The translations under genes were made by a program, and so were the position numbers. 64,000 nt of DNA from G963674835 sp963674835 (lineage in GTDB: Bacteria; Planctomycetota; Planctomycetia; Pirellulales; Thermoguttaceae): the NCBI GenBank assembly GCA_963674835.2, contig CAXXKC010000003.1, forward strand, positions 744,001 through 808,000, written 5' to 3'. Below are positions 1-8,762 of the stretch, one piece after another; within the stretch, counting starts at the first letter, position 1, and the number at the start of each line of letters is the position of its first letter. The notes under the pieces were generated by a model. That model saw only the letters and a list, made by a program, of their open reading frames with translations, had not been told where the DNA came from and did not search any database.

Positions 1-1
1 T

Positions 2-76
2 GTCGGCAGCATGCTCGAAGCCACGCGAGTCGCCAGCCGCCTGGCCGAGATCAAGCCACGCGGCGAGCTAAGCTAG
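2..76 (+). CDS. C-terminal end of a gene cut by the window edge
   Basis: An open frame enters from the left edge and stops at a TAG after 24 codons, ending in MLEATRVASRLAEIKPRGEL-S. It is read in the frame that is open from base 2. The fragment is too short to assign a family; its alpha-helical, charged character and normal codon use are all that can be seen. It could also be a chance open frame, so confidence is moderate to low. Confidence 0.4.
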   Translation, partial: VGSMLEATRVASRLAEIKPRGELS

Positions 77-84
77 GGGCGCCC

Positions 85-133
85 CCCTGCCCTGCCCCAG
101 ATCGTCGCTGCATTTGGCCCCCTGCCCTGCCCC
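85..133. repeat. Two copies of a 14-bp CCCTGCCCTGCCCC motif
   Basis: The motif CCCTGCCCTGCCCC occurs at 85-98 and 120-133, and exactly once more at 4801-4814, each time between genes. Shorter versions occur inside or near 298 and 63151. It is a low-complexity C-rich word of unknown role. Confidence 0.6.
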
Positions 134-156
134 GTCGCGTGCCCCGTTCGCCCCGA

Positions 157-1095
157 CTACTTTTCCAGCTTCAGACTGCGCAGATACTCCTCGGTCTCGT
201 CCTTCACGTCGAGGTTGCCCGGGTTGTACTCGAAGCTGGCCGGATCGACCGGGTTCCAGTTCACGTGGATCAACTCCACCGTGTGGATGACCTGCCGCTG
301 CCCACTCCCCTGCCCTTTTCCGGCCGCCGGACGTATCCGAAAGTAATCCATCCGGTACGCAAACAGATCGTCGCGTCCCAGGTACAAATCAACGCCGTGC
401 GGCACGGGCTCCGGAAGCTGGCTCGAGTCGGCCGGCTGGCCGGCGAGGATTTGCTGCCTCTGCTCCGGCAACATTTCCGCCAAACGCCGGGCATTCCACC
501 GCCCGGTCAGTTTCCACACGGCCAACTGATCGGCCGTTCGCCCGTTCTCGATGACCATCCCCGCCAATTGGCTCGCTTCCACCGTCCCAAAGTCGAAGTT
601 GGCGTCAAACTCGCGAAGCAGCCTCCCCAAACCACCAATCCCAGGCCAATCCTTCACCACCCCCATCCGATCCATCCGTCCCGCATCCTCCAAAGCCCGC
701 AGAACACGCCACACATCAACACGGGTCAGCGTTCCCTCGTCGCGCATCCACTCGTACTTCCAGAGAAACTGCCCATCGCACAGCAGCCGCAAACTGCTGA
801 ACTGATCGCCGAGCTGGATTCGCGATTCCAGCCGAAACCGCAGCACCCCGCCGGCGCGATGCTCCAAGTATGTCCCGGCCCCCACCATTTGCTTGCCAAA
901 CAGGTCCACCGTCTGCCGCAGCCGCGCCGAAACCGACGTGCGACTCTCCTGCACCTGGATCGCCTGCTCCAGAAGCGCTTTCGCGTCCGGCCGCGGCGAC
1001 GCCGTGGGCGCAGCCTGCGGTCCACTGGCCGCCAGCGCCGCAGCACCGACTCCTACGATCGTAACCAGAGTGACGATAGGGAACCCTTTGCACAT
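157..1095 (-). CDS. Exported LolA-like / outer-membrane lipoprotein-sorting-like protein
   Basis: A 312-residue protein with an N-terminal signal peptide (hydrophobic run over about residues 8-25, ending ALAASGPQA). The rest resembles the planctomycete exported proteins with a LolA-like half-barrel: an early LLEQAIQVQES helix, then beta-rich text such as GVLRFRLE, LLCDGQFLWKY and LYLGRDDLFAYRMDYF, and a C-terminal FEYNP segment typical of the fold. LolA-type proteins bind acyl chains or lipoproteins in the periplasm. I infer a similar lipid or lipoprotein handling role, but the family match is by pattern only. It is transcribed away from the exported-protein operon that starts at 1402. Confidence 0.65.
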   Translation of the reverse strand: MCKGFPIVTLVTIVGVGAAALAASGPQAAPTASPRPDAKALLEQAIQVQESRTSVSARLRQTVDLFGKQMVGAGTYLEHRAGGVLRFRLESRIQLGDQFSSLRLLCDGQFLWKYEWMRDEGTLTRVDVWRVLRALEDAGRMDRMGVVKDWPGIGGLGRLLREFDANFDFGTVEASQLAGMVIENGRTADQLAVWKLTGRWNARRLAEMLPEQRQQILAGQPADSSQLPEPVPHGVDLYLGRDDLFAYRMDYFRIRPAAGKGQGSGQRQVIHTVELIHVNWNPVDPASFEYNPGNLDVKDETEEYLRSLKLEK

Positions 1096-1401
1096 TTTGG
1101 GGGTTCTGACGGATTTGCCAAAGAAACCTGTTGTAACAGACCGACCATTACACCTCAGCGGGAACTCCTGCGCGAGCAGGTTTGGACGAGCACCGGCCCC
1201 TTCGGCGCCCTAACGCGCCGCGGCGTCGCCCATGCTCCCCAAGCCTGTGATTGTAGGGCGGTTCCCAGGTGAAATCCACGTCAATCCTCTGGGCAGCCAG
1301 AGTTTACGTTCGACCGCGTTGGCAAACCAACAATCGCTGTTGCGGCGTCGGAACCCATCCCTTTTCCGATCCGCACGCGGTGTACAGGGGGGGAACACCT
1401 G
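1096..1401. other. Divergent intergenic region, no gene seen
   Basis: This 306-bp stretch separates the minus-strand LolA-like gene from the plus-strand lipoprotein gene and should carry both promoters. I see no convincing -35/-10 pair. The long open frames crossing it on both strands are high-GC shadows. A G-rich ribosome binding site (a run of eight G) lies just before the ATG at 1402. Confidence 0.5.
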
Positions 1402-2550
1402 ATGAAAAACGGAATCGCTCTTTTGGTCCTTGTCGCAGTGGCTCTGGCCGGCTGTACCGGGCCGATCCGACAGATGAACAATTTGCCTCCGGCGGAGCAA
1501 ATCATGCATCCCGGTCCCGGGGTCGATGGCCCTGGTCCCGGTGTGATGATGTATCAGCCGCCGATGATGGCGCCCATGCAGACCTCGCAGGTGGCGTTCG
1601 TTGGCCCCGAGGGAATGTCCATCACCTGGGACATCGGGGCGCCCGGTCAGTTCGATTCCGAGCCGCTGATCGCGCCCGGCCGCTACAACTTCCCGCAAGG
1701 GGCCATCTATCGCCTCAAGCTGACGAACGTTCCGGGACGTCCCGGCGTCGAACTCTATCCCACGCTCGAAATTGGCCCCGCCATACCGCGCACGACGGCC
1801 TTCCTCGCACACAACGCCATTCCCATCGCCTTCACCGAAGAAGATTTCGACCAGGTGCTCAGCGGCAACTTCGTCACCAAGGTCATCTACCTGCCCGATC
1901 CCGAGTTCCAGGAACTGGCCTTGGCCGGTGTCGAAACCCTGGTTAGCACTCGCCTCGATCCGGGCGTCGACCCCATCGTCGAGGCCGACCGCCAGGGCGC
2001 CATCATGGCTGTCGTTCGCATCGGCAACAAGGATCTCGAGGTTCCCGGCCAGGGTCTCGGCCCCGCCACGATGGCCAACGCCTACGGGGCGGCTATAAAC
2101 CCGGAAAACGGCTGTCCCATGGCAGTCGGCGCTGGCGGCGCCATGCCGGCCGCTTTCGTCGCTGGCGTAACGGCACCGCAGTACGGAATGCCCATGTCCG
2201 GCACGCCGATCGGCTTGGCAGGCCCGCCGCACGTTCCGCTCGGAACTCCGGCCGGTATGCAGAAGCATGCCATGGTCAACCACACCTGCGTGAAGATACC
2301 CCAGCCGACACAGCACATGCGCATCGACGTGCGTCAGGACCCCGGCATCACCTATCCCAAACCGGCTAATCACGCTTGGATCGTCGAGAAGCCGGCGAGA
2401 ATCGGAGAACCGGGATACTACCATCAGCCGTTTGACCAGAAATGCCAGCATCTGTATCCCGACGGCACGCCCTGCACCGAGGCTTGCGAGTCGTGTCCTG
2501 CCGATGCAAACAACACGTACCCCGTCGACACCACCACCAATACCAATTGA
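1402..2550 (+). CDS. Planctomycete lipoprotein, first gene of an exported-protein operon
   Basis: A 382-residue protein with a clear lipoprotein signal: MKNG, a hydrophobic core and the lipobox LAGC with the modified cysteine at residue 18. The middle (about residues 70-210) is a domain with GAIYRLKLTNVPGRPG, LYPTLEIG and GNFVTKVIYLPDPEF, which recurs in the next gene, so the two are tandem paralogs. The C-terminal third is Met/Pro/Ala-rich and ends in a Cys-rich tail (HTCVKIPQ, QKCQHLYPDGTPCTEACESC). It is probably anchored on the periplasmic face or the cell surface. No enzyme motif is visible and I do not recognise a named family. It lies 118 bp before the next start, in the same direction. 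Confidence 0.75.
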   Translation: MKNGIALLVLVAVALAGCTGPIRQMNNLPPAEQIMHPGPGVDGPGPGVMMYQPPMMAPMQTSQVAFVGPEGMSITWDIGAPGQFDSEPLIAPGRYNFPQGAIYRLKLTNVPGRPGVELYPTLEIGPAIPRTTAFLAHNAIPIAFTEEDFDQVLSGNFVTKVIYLPDPEFQELALAGVETLVSTRLDPGVDPIVEADRQGAIMAVVRIGNKDLEVPGQGLGPATMANAYGAAINPENGCPMAVGAGGAMPAAFVAGVTAPQYGMPMSGTPIGLAGPPHVPLGTPAGMQKHAMVNHTCVKIPQPTQHMRIDVRQDPGITYPKPANHAWIVEKPARIGEPGYYHQPFDQKCQHLYPDGTPCTEACESCPADANNTYPVDTTTNTN

Positions 2551-2668
2551 CGTTTGATGATTGCGTACGCCTGTGGGCCGCGGGGAGAGCGGTCCACAGG
2601 CGTCTTCCCGCCCGGCGAGCTCTGGCGGACTTCTCCGAAATACTCCTTTTCTAGCGCGATCCGTGACC

Positions 2669-3409
2669 ATGGTCGATCTGCTCCGCTACCCGACAACGTG
2701 CGCACCCGCCCGGCCGGGAACTGTTGTCGGCCTTCTGGCATTAGTAGCGGCAATACTCTTGGGCTCGGCACAATGCCTGCCGGCCCAGCAGCCCCCGGTT
2801 CATTACTTCAACCAGGGCTCGATGCCGCCGGGAGCGATTGGAAGCCAGCAGCTTCAGCGAGGCGGACCCGTGGTCGGCTACTTTCAGCCCGTCGAGCTCA
2901 AAGGCCCCGACGGAACGTCAATCGCTATGGCCGAGGAGGGAACCTTCGGAGAACCGCAAACCTCGCCGGTGCGTGTGGGCTTGCTCATCGGGGCGGTCTA
3001 CCGACTCCGCATCATGAACATCCCGCTCCGCGAAGGGCAGGAGGTCTTTCCAACCGTCGAAATCATCGACCGGCTCTACACGCCTCGCGGCCAGGAGCGC
3101 CGCTTTCCGATCCTCGTCGAGATTACCATGGACGATATCCGCCAGGCACTCGACGGCAAGTTCGTCACCAAGGTCGTCTACCTCGAGGACCCCGAGCTCG
3201 CTCTCCCCATCGCGCAGGTCGACCAGGAAGAAAGCTGGTTCGAGGCGCGACCCGGAGAAGACCCGCTGGCCGCCGCCGATCAGTTGGGACGCCCGATGGC
3301 CATCGTCCGCATGGGTGCCCGGCTGCCCGACCTCAGCCGCGGCGTCGACATGACCTTCCTCTGCGGTTGTCCGCCTCTGATCAAGTACGCTCCCAAACGG
3401 CAACCATGA
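2669..3409 (+). CDS. Exported paralog of the preceding lipoprotein
   Basis: A 246-residue protein starting at the ATG giving MVDLLRYPTT; an upstream in-frame ATG at 2561 would put 36 odd residues before the signal sequence. A signal peptide covers about residues 13-38 (VVGLLALVAAILLGSAQC). The mature part carries the same domain as the 1402 gene: GAVYRLRIMNIPLREG, VFPTVEI, GKFVTKVVYLEDPEL and LGRPMAIVRMG line up with its counterparts. No catalytic motif is seen. Its stop codon overlaps the next start in an ATGA, so the next gene is probably translationally coupled. The role is unknown, plausibly a surface or envelope structural protein. Confidence 0.75.
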   Translation: MVDLLRYPTTCAPARPGTVVGLLALVAAILLGSAQCLPAQQPPVHYFNQGSMPPGAIGSQQLQRGGPVVGYFQPVELKGPDGTSIAMAEEGTFGEPQTSPVRVGLLIGAVYRLRIMNIPLREGQEVFPTVEIIDRLYTPRGQERRFPILVEITMDDIRQALDGKFVTKVVYLEDPELALPIAQVDQEESWFEARPGEDPLAAADQLGRPMAIVRMGARLPDLSRGVDMTFLCGCPPLIKYAPKRQP

Positions 3410-4653
3410 GGTGCGGTGTGGCAGCACAATGCTCCAAAACCGAACGCGTGCTCGCAGCCACCCAGGCCGCATCGCGCCGTCGCTCCGCCGCCACCGTACC
3501 AACCACCTTGGCCGTCGTGGCCCTGTCCGCCCTGCTCTTCTGCTCCTGCCGCGCACCGGCAACACCTTCGGCAATCCCCGCTACGCCCGCCGGTTGGACC
3601 CCGGGCAGTTCGGAGACCCTGCCGCCTGAAGCCTTCACCGGCGCTCCGCAGGTTCCGGTCGGACCGCCCGGAATGGAGCAAGGAATTCCCCTGCCCTACG
3701 CCGTCGCCGGCCCCTGGGCTCCGCCCGGACTGGCTCAGCCTTGGCCCAAGGACGAATACCTGGCCGACGGCGGCGACCATCCTCCCGCCGCCTGCACCCT
3801 GCCCGACCAGGAAGTTCGAGGCCTGAACTTCGAAGATACCGTCGCCCATTTCCAGACCCTTGATGGGCGCACGCTCACCGAGCCGTCCAACCGCGTCTAC
3901 GTCTACAGTCCTCGTTTCCGCGCGGTTCGCCAGGTCGTCAACGTCCAGCAGGATGCTCAGGCTGAAAACCTCAACGACATGCATCTGCCCACGAGACTGG
4001 CCGACAATCAGCGCGCCATCGGCCCCGACACCAACACGCAGAACCTCCAGGCCACTCGCCAGGCCAGCCAGGCCGGACCGATCATCTACTGGATGCGCCA
4101 AGGCGACGGTGCCGTCTCGTCTGCCATCGGCCCCAACGGGTTCCAGGGCGGATTCCAGCCCTACGAAGACTTCACCGCCATTCGCCTGGGCGTGATGCTC
4201 GAAGCCGAAATGCCCTTCCTGGCCGACGGCGTCACCGCCGCACTCACCTGGTCCAGTCGTCAGGCCGTTCAGGTCATGATCGACAACCAGGCCGCGGCCG
4301 CCGAGACGGGCGTCGACAAGATCTCCATGCTCTATAGCGTCAACGAGAAGATCACCCATCCCAAGCTGCGGCTCATCAAGGTCGCCTCCACCCAGTTCGC
4401 TCAGCCCGGCGAAACCGTCGACTTCACGCTCCGCTTCGACAACGTCGGCTCCGAGATCATCACCGACGTCACCATCCTCGACAACCTGACGACCCGCCTG
4501 GAGTATGTCGCCGAAAGCACGCAGAGCAGCGTGCCCGCCCAGTTCTCCGCCCGACCCAACGAGGCCGGCTCCCAGGTTCTGCAATGGGTCATCACCAAGC
4601 CGCTCAAGGTCGGCGAAGGCGGCGTCATCCGCTTCCAGTGCCGCGTACGCTAA
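3406..4653 (+). CDS. Exported DUF11-domain protein, third gene of the operon
   Basis: A 415-residue protein whose ATG overlaps the previous stop (ATGA). A long basic N-region is followed by a hydrophobic core (TLAVVALSALLFCSC) that may be a lipoprotein signal with Cys48 modified. A Pro-rich stretch follows, then a poorly recognisable middle. The last 100 or so residues form a DUF11-like Ig-fold repeat: QPGETVDFTLRFDNVGSE, ITDVTILDNLTTRLEYV and GGVIRFQCRVR. DUF11 domains are found in large surface proteins of bacteria and planctomycetes. With the two preceding paralogs this looks like a co-expressed cell-surface unit. A copy of the dispersed 90-bp repeat begins at its stop codon. Confidence 0.75.
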   Translation: MRCGVAAQCSKTERVLAATQAASRRRSAATVPTTLAVVALSALLFCSCRAPATPSAIPATPAGWTPGSSETLPPEAFTGAPQVPVGPPGMEQGIPLPYAVAGPWAPPGLAQPWPKDEYLADGGDHPPAACTLPDQEVRGLNFEDTVAHFQTLDGRTLTEPSNRVYVYSPRFRAVRQVVNVQQDAQAENLNDMHLPTRLADNQRAIGPDTNTQNLQATRQASQAGPIIYWMRQGDGAVSSAIGPNGFQGGFQPYEDFTAIRLGVMLEAEMPFLADGVTAALTWSSRQAVQVMIDNQAAAAETGVDKISMLYSVNEKITHPKLRLIKVASTQFAQPGETVDFTLRFDNVGSEIITDVTILDNLTTRLEYVAESTQSSVPAQFSARPNEAGSQVLQWVITKPLKVGEGGVIRFQCRVR

Positions 4654-4744
4654 AGCGCACTCCACACCGGTGCAGCGTACCAATCGCTTTCGGAACGGTA
4701 GAACCACGCCGCGGCGAACGCCACAGCTACCTGCCGCTCGCGCG
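4653..4744. repeat. Diverged copy of the ~90-bp dispersed palindromic repeat
   Basis: The most degenerate near-full-length copy: AGCGCAC at the left, then ATCGCTTTCGGAACGGTAGA, ACGCCGCGGCGAACGCCAC, and a right end CCGCTCGCGCGAG. It starts at the stop codon of the DUF11 gene. Compare the better copies at 21595, 33161 and 50618. Confidence 0.6.
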
Positions 4745-4825
4745 AGGTCATTTCTCCTCTTGACCCCTGCCGCCCCAAGCGCCTAAAGTTGCGCCCACTC
4801 CCCTGCCCTGCCCCGCTGGAACCGA

Positions 4826-6091
4826 TTGGGCGCCGTCGTGTCCGAGCAGTCCCCTGCTACCGATCAGTACCGTTGCCCAGGTCAGTCGTACCCGATCAGT
4901 CGGGCGGTCCACCTGGGTCGGCTCGCTCGGTTCTACCCACCCTGTCGCCGATGCGAGCACCGCCAGGACCACGAGCCCCTCTCGCCCCGGCTCAAACGCC
5001 GTCTCGCCGAGTCCCACCGCCAGGGTGAGTTCCCTCCACTCTTCTCCGCCGAGGACGCGCGCGGCGTCTACTGGAACCAACTCACGCTCACCGACGCTCG
5101 CCGACTGGCCACGGCCCTGGGCTTCTGGCTCCGACAGCAACCCGACAGCGCCACCCCGCCGACCGCCCTCGTCGCCGGGGACGCCCGCCCCCTGACGCCT
5201 GAAATCGTGGCGGCCGTCGTCGAAGGCCTGCGTTGGACCGGCTGCCACACGATCGAAATCCCCGCCGCCACGGCTGCCTGCACTGCCTTGGCCGTAAGTC
5301 ACCTCGCCTGCGACGGCGGCATTCTCGTAGGCAACCCCGCCGGCAGCGTCCAATCTGTCGGCCTGAAATTCTGGGCCGCCGATGGCCGACCGCTCTCCCG
5401 CGGGCACGGCTTAGAGTCCGTCGAACACGTCTTCCAACGCGGTGTCGACCGCCCCACGCGACGTTTCGGCTCCCTGCGACGCTTCCAGGCCGAGTCGCCC
5501 TACCTCGAGCGCCTGCAGCACGACTACCACGGCCTGCGTCCCCTGCAGATGCTCCTGCGCAGCGATTGCCAACCGTTCGACTCCTTCCTCCAATCGCTCC
5601 TGCAATCGACCGCCTGTCGCACCCTCCCCTGCCCCGCCGAGTACTCTCGCTTTCCGGAACAAATCCGCCAACACCAGGCGCACTTCGGCATCCACGTCCA
5701 GGACGACGGCGAGCGTTGCACCATCTACGACCAGCGGGGTCAGCTCGTCGCCCCCGCACATCTGGCCGCCCTCGTCCTCGAGGAACTCTTGGCCGACGAA
5801 CCGGCCACCGTAGTGCTCGACGACGAAATCGCCGAACTCATTCTACGTCGATCCGGGCACCCCATACGGCCCATCGTGTGCACCTCGCCGTCCCGAGCCG
5901 CAATGTACGAACTCCTCCAGCAACACGCGGCCCTCTTCGGTGCCGACGCCCAGGGACGCTTCTGGTACCGGCTCGACGAGTCCTGCTGGGCGGCCGATGC
6001 CCTCCAGACGCTCACCCTGCTTCTCAAGCATCTTAGCCGCAGCGACCAGCCCCTCTCCGCCCTGCTCGACTCCCCGCCCCCCCGCGACTAA
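4826..6091 (+). CDS. Degenerate phosphohexomutase-like protein
   Basis: A 421-residue protein in the phosphoglucomutase/phosphomannomutase fold family as far as pattern shows. An N-terminal extension has a CRRCEH cysteine pair (about 41-44). From about 110 comes TALVAGDARPLTPEIVAAV, equivalent to the first mutase domain, then ILVGNPAGS and VGLKFWAADGRPLS in the place of the TASHNP serine loop and NGIKF strand. The phosphoserine residue is therefore missing. The Mg-binding DxDxDR loop is not seen either; DDGERCTIYDQRG (about 295-307) may be its remnant. The C-terminal part (VLDDEIAELILRRSG) resembles domain III. It is probably catalytically inactive as a mutase. The start chosen is the first ATG (MGAVVSEQ); a later start before YPISRAVHLG is possible. 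Confidence 0.6.
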   Translation: MGAVVSEQSPATDQYRCPGQSYPISRAVHLGRLARFYPPCRRCEHRQDHEPLSPRLKRRLAESHRQGEFPPLFSAEDARGVYWNQLTLTDARRLATALGFWLRQQPDSATPPTALVAGDARPLTPEIVAAVVEGLRWTGCHTIEIPAATAACTALAVSHLACDGGILVGNPAGSVQSVGLKFWAADGRPLSRGHGLESVEHVFQRGVDRPTRRFGSLRRFQAESPYLERLQHDYHGLRPLQMLLRSDCQPFDSFLQSLLQSTACRTLPCPAEYSRFPEQIRQHQAHFGIHVQDDGERCTIYDQRGQLVAPAHLAALVLEELLADEPATVVLDDEIAELILRRSGHPIRPIVCTSPSRAAMYELLQQHAALFGADAQGRFWYRLDESCWAADALQTLTLLLKHLSRSDQPLSALLDSPPPRD

Positions 6092-6150
6092 AATAGCACC
6101 TGCCCCACCCCCCGCGCCCGCACCATAGGCTCGCAGGGTGCGCCAAGGTT

Positions 6151-6184
6151 CGTAGGGTGGGCCGAGCGCAGCGAGCCCCACAGA
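6151..6184. repeat. GTAGGGTGGGCCGAGCGCAG-type intergenic hairpin
   Basis: The sequence GTAGGGTGGGCCGAGCGCAG followed by CGAGCCCCAC contains a GTGGG/CCCAC inverted repeat around an AGCGCAGCGA core. A shortened relative lies just upstream (TCGCAGGGTGCGCC, about 6131). Words of this kind recur between genes in many bacterial genomes; in this window only this copy and its short neighbour were seen. Confidence 0.5.
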
Positions 6185-6274
6185 CACATAACCAAGCCGC
6201 AAACCCGACCCACCGCGCCCTTACACATACGTCACCCAAACCCATCACCCCTCCTTTCCAAAACCGCACGACCG

Positions 6275-7393
6275 ATGACCACCAACTGGCTCGCCGAACG
6301 AACCAATTCTTTTGACAGCTCAGGTATCCGCAAGGTCTTCGACCTCGGTGCCAAACTGGCCGACCCGATCAACCTCTCCATTGGCCAGCCCGACTTCGAC
6401 GTCCCCGAGACCGTTCGTCAGGCGGCCGTCAACGCCATCCAGAGCGCCAAGAACGGCTACTCGCTAACCCAAGGTGCCCCGGTCCTCCGCGAGAAGCTCC
6501 AGGCCGAAATCGACCGCCGCTACGGACACGACGACCGCGAGGTCTTCGTCAGCTCCGGCACGAGCGGCGCACTGGTGCTGGCCATGATGACCCTCATCAA
6601 CCCGGGCGACGAAGTCATCGTCTTCGATCCCTTCTTCGTCATGTACACCGCGCTGGCATCGGTCGTCGGTGGCAAGGTCGTGCTGATCGACACCTATCCC
6701 GACTTCCGCATCGATCCCGACCGCGTGGCCGCCGCCATCACGCCGCGCACCAAGATGATCGTGCTGAACAGTCCCGCCAACCCCACCGGTGCCACCGCCT
6801 CTCGCGAAGAGGTCGAGGCCATCGCCCGCCTGGCCGCCGAGCGCAACGTGGTGCTCATCAGCGACGAAATCTACCGCGGCTTCTGCTACGACTCCGAGTT
6901 CGCCTCCCCGGCCAACTACAACCCGCAGACCCTCGTCATCGACGGCTTCAGCAAGAGCCACGGCATGCCCGGCTGGCGTCTCGGCTTCGCCCACGGCCCC
7001 AAGGCGGTCATCCGGGAGATGATCAAGTTCCAACAGTACACGTTCGTCTGCGCCCCCAGCCCGTTCCAATGGGCCGGTGCCGTCGCCATGGACGTCGACA
7101 TGACCGATCAGATGGAAGCCTACCGCCGCAAACGCGACCTCCTCGTCGCCGGCCTCGCCGACCACTACGAGCTGGTCACCCCGCGCGGCGCCTTCTACGC
7201 GTTCCCCAAAGCCCCCTGGGGCACCGCCACCGAATTCGTCACCCGGGCAATCGAACAGTACCAACTCCTCATCATCCCCGGAAACATCTTCAGCCGTCGC
7301 GACACCCACTTCCGCATCTCCTACGCCGCCCCCGACGCCGTAATCCAACGCGGCATCGAAGCCCTCCAGAAACTCGCCCGTGAACCCAAGTAG
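6275..7393 (+). CDS. Class I/II pyridoxal-phosphate aminotransferase (AspC-like)
   Basis: A 372-residue fold-type I aminotransferase, full length for the family. The cofactor region is complete: SGTSGALVLAMM binds the phosphate, NSPANPTGA carries the conserved Asn, ISDEIYRGFCYD the Asp and Tyr, and FSKSHGMPGWRLG the Schiff-base lysine and phosphate-binding Arg. The C-terminal HFRISYA holds the arginine for the substrate carboxylate. Substrate probably aspartate or another amino acid paired with 2-oxoglutarate; the exact donor cannot be read. The protein is cytoplasmic. A short hairpin begins at the stop codon. Confidence 0.88.
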   Translation: MTTNWLAERTNSFDSSGIRKVFDLGAKLADPINLSIGQPDFDVPETVRQAAVNAIQSAKNGYSLTQGAPVLREKLQAEIDRRYGHDDREVFVSSGTSGALVLAMMTLINPGDEVIVFDPFFVMYTALASVVGGKVVLIDTYPDFRIDPDRVAAAITPRTKMIVLNSPANPTGATASREEVEAIARLAAERNVVLISDEIYRGFCYDSEFASPANYNPQTLVIDGFSKSHGMPGWRLGFAHGPKAVIREMIKFQQYTFVCAPSPFQWAGAVAMDVDMTDQMEAYRRKRDLLVAGLADHYELVTPRGAFYAFPKAPWGTATEFVTRAIEQYQLLIIPGNIFSRRDTHFRISYAAPDAVIQRGIEALQKLAREPK

Positions 7394-7411
7394 GTTATGC
7401 TTCAGCATAAC
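7394..7411. terminator. Short hairpin GTTATGC-TTCA-GCATAAC after the aminotransferase
   Basis: A perfect 7-bp stem with a TTCA loop begins one base after the stop codon, extended by AGG/CCT with a small bulge. There is no T-run, so termination is not certain. A near copy is at 61662-61677, making this a small repeat family. Confidence 0.5.
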
Positions 7412-7541
7412 AACCTCCACAAACACCGTCCTCAAACACAACAGCCTCCCAAAACATCACCCCTCACCACATTCATCCCAACCACAACCCCTCCGCCCTC
7501 CCCCGCAGCAAACACCGCGCATCGAAAGGAACCCGAGTCCC

Positions 7542-8681
7542 ATGCCGCTCACACGAATCGCCCACACCGCCGTCATTCTCATCCTGGGCTTCTGCCTCAC
7601 ATGCGCCCCGGTCTCCGCCGAGGAACCGGCCGCCTACAAACCGCCGCAACTCGCCGATCCCGACGCATGGTCGCTCATCCTCGTGCCCGACATCCAGAGC
7701 TACAACAAGTTCGGTCGCAACCAGGGAATCGGCGAGCTGATGACCGCGTGGATCGCCGAAAACCTTCAGACGCTTCGCGTGGCCACCGTGCTCTGCGCCG
7801 GCGATATCGTTGAGCAGAACAACATCGCCAAACCCGACGGCGACAACGGCAACCAGAACAGCAAGCAACAGTGGACCGCCGCATCGCGCCAGTTCGAGCG
7901 TCTCGACGGCAAGACGCCCTATATCATGTGCACCGGCAATCACGATTACGGATTCAAGAGTGCCGAGAACCGCGAAACGCAGTTCAACGATTACTTCCCG
8001 GCCGATCGTAATCCGGCCTGGAAAGACGTCCTCGTCGAGTGCGGCCCCAACTTCTTCGGCAAGAAGACGCTCGAGAACGCCGCCTACGCCCTAACGACGC
8101 CGCAAGGGCGAAAGATACTTATCCTCTCGCTCGAATTCGCCCCCTCCGACGCCGTCCTCGATTGGGCAAAGGCGCTCGTCGCTCGCAAGGCCTATGCCGA
8201 TCATCTCGTCATTCTCATGACGCACTCCTACATCAACTCGCTCTTCTCCGGTAACGAGCACATCGTCAAAGAAAACTACGCCGTCTCCGACGCCAACTAC
8301 GGCAAGGCGATCTGGCAGAAGCTCGTCTATCCGTCCGACAATATCCGCATCGTCCTTTGTGGGCACATCGCCGGCATCAAAGACCCGCGCCAGAACGTCG
8401 GTTTCCGCGTCGACAAGAATCACGCCGGCAAGACCGTCTCCCAGATGCTCTTCGACACCCAGACCGACGGCGGCGGCTGGCACGGCAACGGCGGAGACGG
8501 CTGGCTGCGCATCCTCGAGTTCTCCCCCGACGGCAAACGCGTCTCCGTGCGAACCTTCTCCCCCCTGTTCGCCATCTCCCCCTCAACCCAGCACCTCGCC
8601 TGGCGCACCCAGCCATACAACCAATTCACCTTCGCCATCGACGGCGACACGAACACGGAGAAGAGTAGCTCACCAGAATAG
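7542..8681 (+). CDS. Exported metallophosphoesterase
   Basis: A 379-residue protein starting at the ATG 10 bases or so after a GAAAGGA ribosome site; the upstream in-frame ATG lacks one. A signal peptide runs to about residue 25 (ending PVSAEE). The calcineurin-like metal-binding set is intact: LVPDIQSYN, CAGDIVEQNN, CTGNHDYG, MTHSYIN and LCGHIAG. Such enzymes use two divalent metals to cleave phosphate mono- or diesters. The signal peptide places it outside the cytoplasm; the substrate is not readable. It precedes two exported glycoside-hydrolase-like genes in the same direction. Confidence 0.87.
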   Translation: MPLTRIAHTAVILILGFCLTCAPVSAEEPAAYKPPQLADPDAWSLILVPDIQSYNKFGRNQGIGELMTAWIAENLQTLRVATVLCAGDIVEQNNIAKPDGDNGNQNSKQQWTAASRQFERLDGKTPYIMCTGNHDYGFKSAENRETQFNDYFPADRNPAWKDVLVECGPNFFGKKTLENAAYALTTPQGRKILILSLEFAPSDAVLDWAKALVARKAYADHLVILMTHSYINSLFSGNEHIVKENYAVSDANYGKAIWQKLVYPSDNIRIVLCGHIAGIKDPRQNVGFRVDKNHAGKTVSQMLFDTQTDGGGWHGNGGDGWLRILEFSPDGKRVSVRTFSPLFAISPSTQHLAWRTQPYNQFTFAIDGDTNTEKSSSPE

Positions 8682-8762
8682 TCGGCCTCGCCAGGTTATC
8701 GATGCACTACCAAGCCTGACGAGGACACCGGCGCCGACAGCGTCCCAGGAAACACCAGCCCC

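Noticed and set aside
139..1272. A 377-codon plus-strand open frame opposite the LolA-like gene
   Set aside because: It is antisense to a gene with a signal peptide and normal codon use; its translation is His/Pro/Arg-rich and has no ribosome site.
1210..2670. A 486-codon minus-strand open frame opposite the 1402 lipoprotein
   Set aside because: It is the complement of a C-ending-codon gene, which gives long false frames in GC-rich DNA. Composition is not protein-like.
2554..3405. Long N-terminal extension of the DUF11 gene reading through the previous gene
   Set aside because: The ATG at 3406 overlaps the stop of the previous gene and gives a proper export signal; the extension overlaps that gene in another frame.
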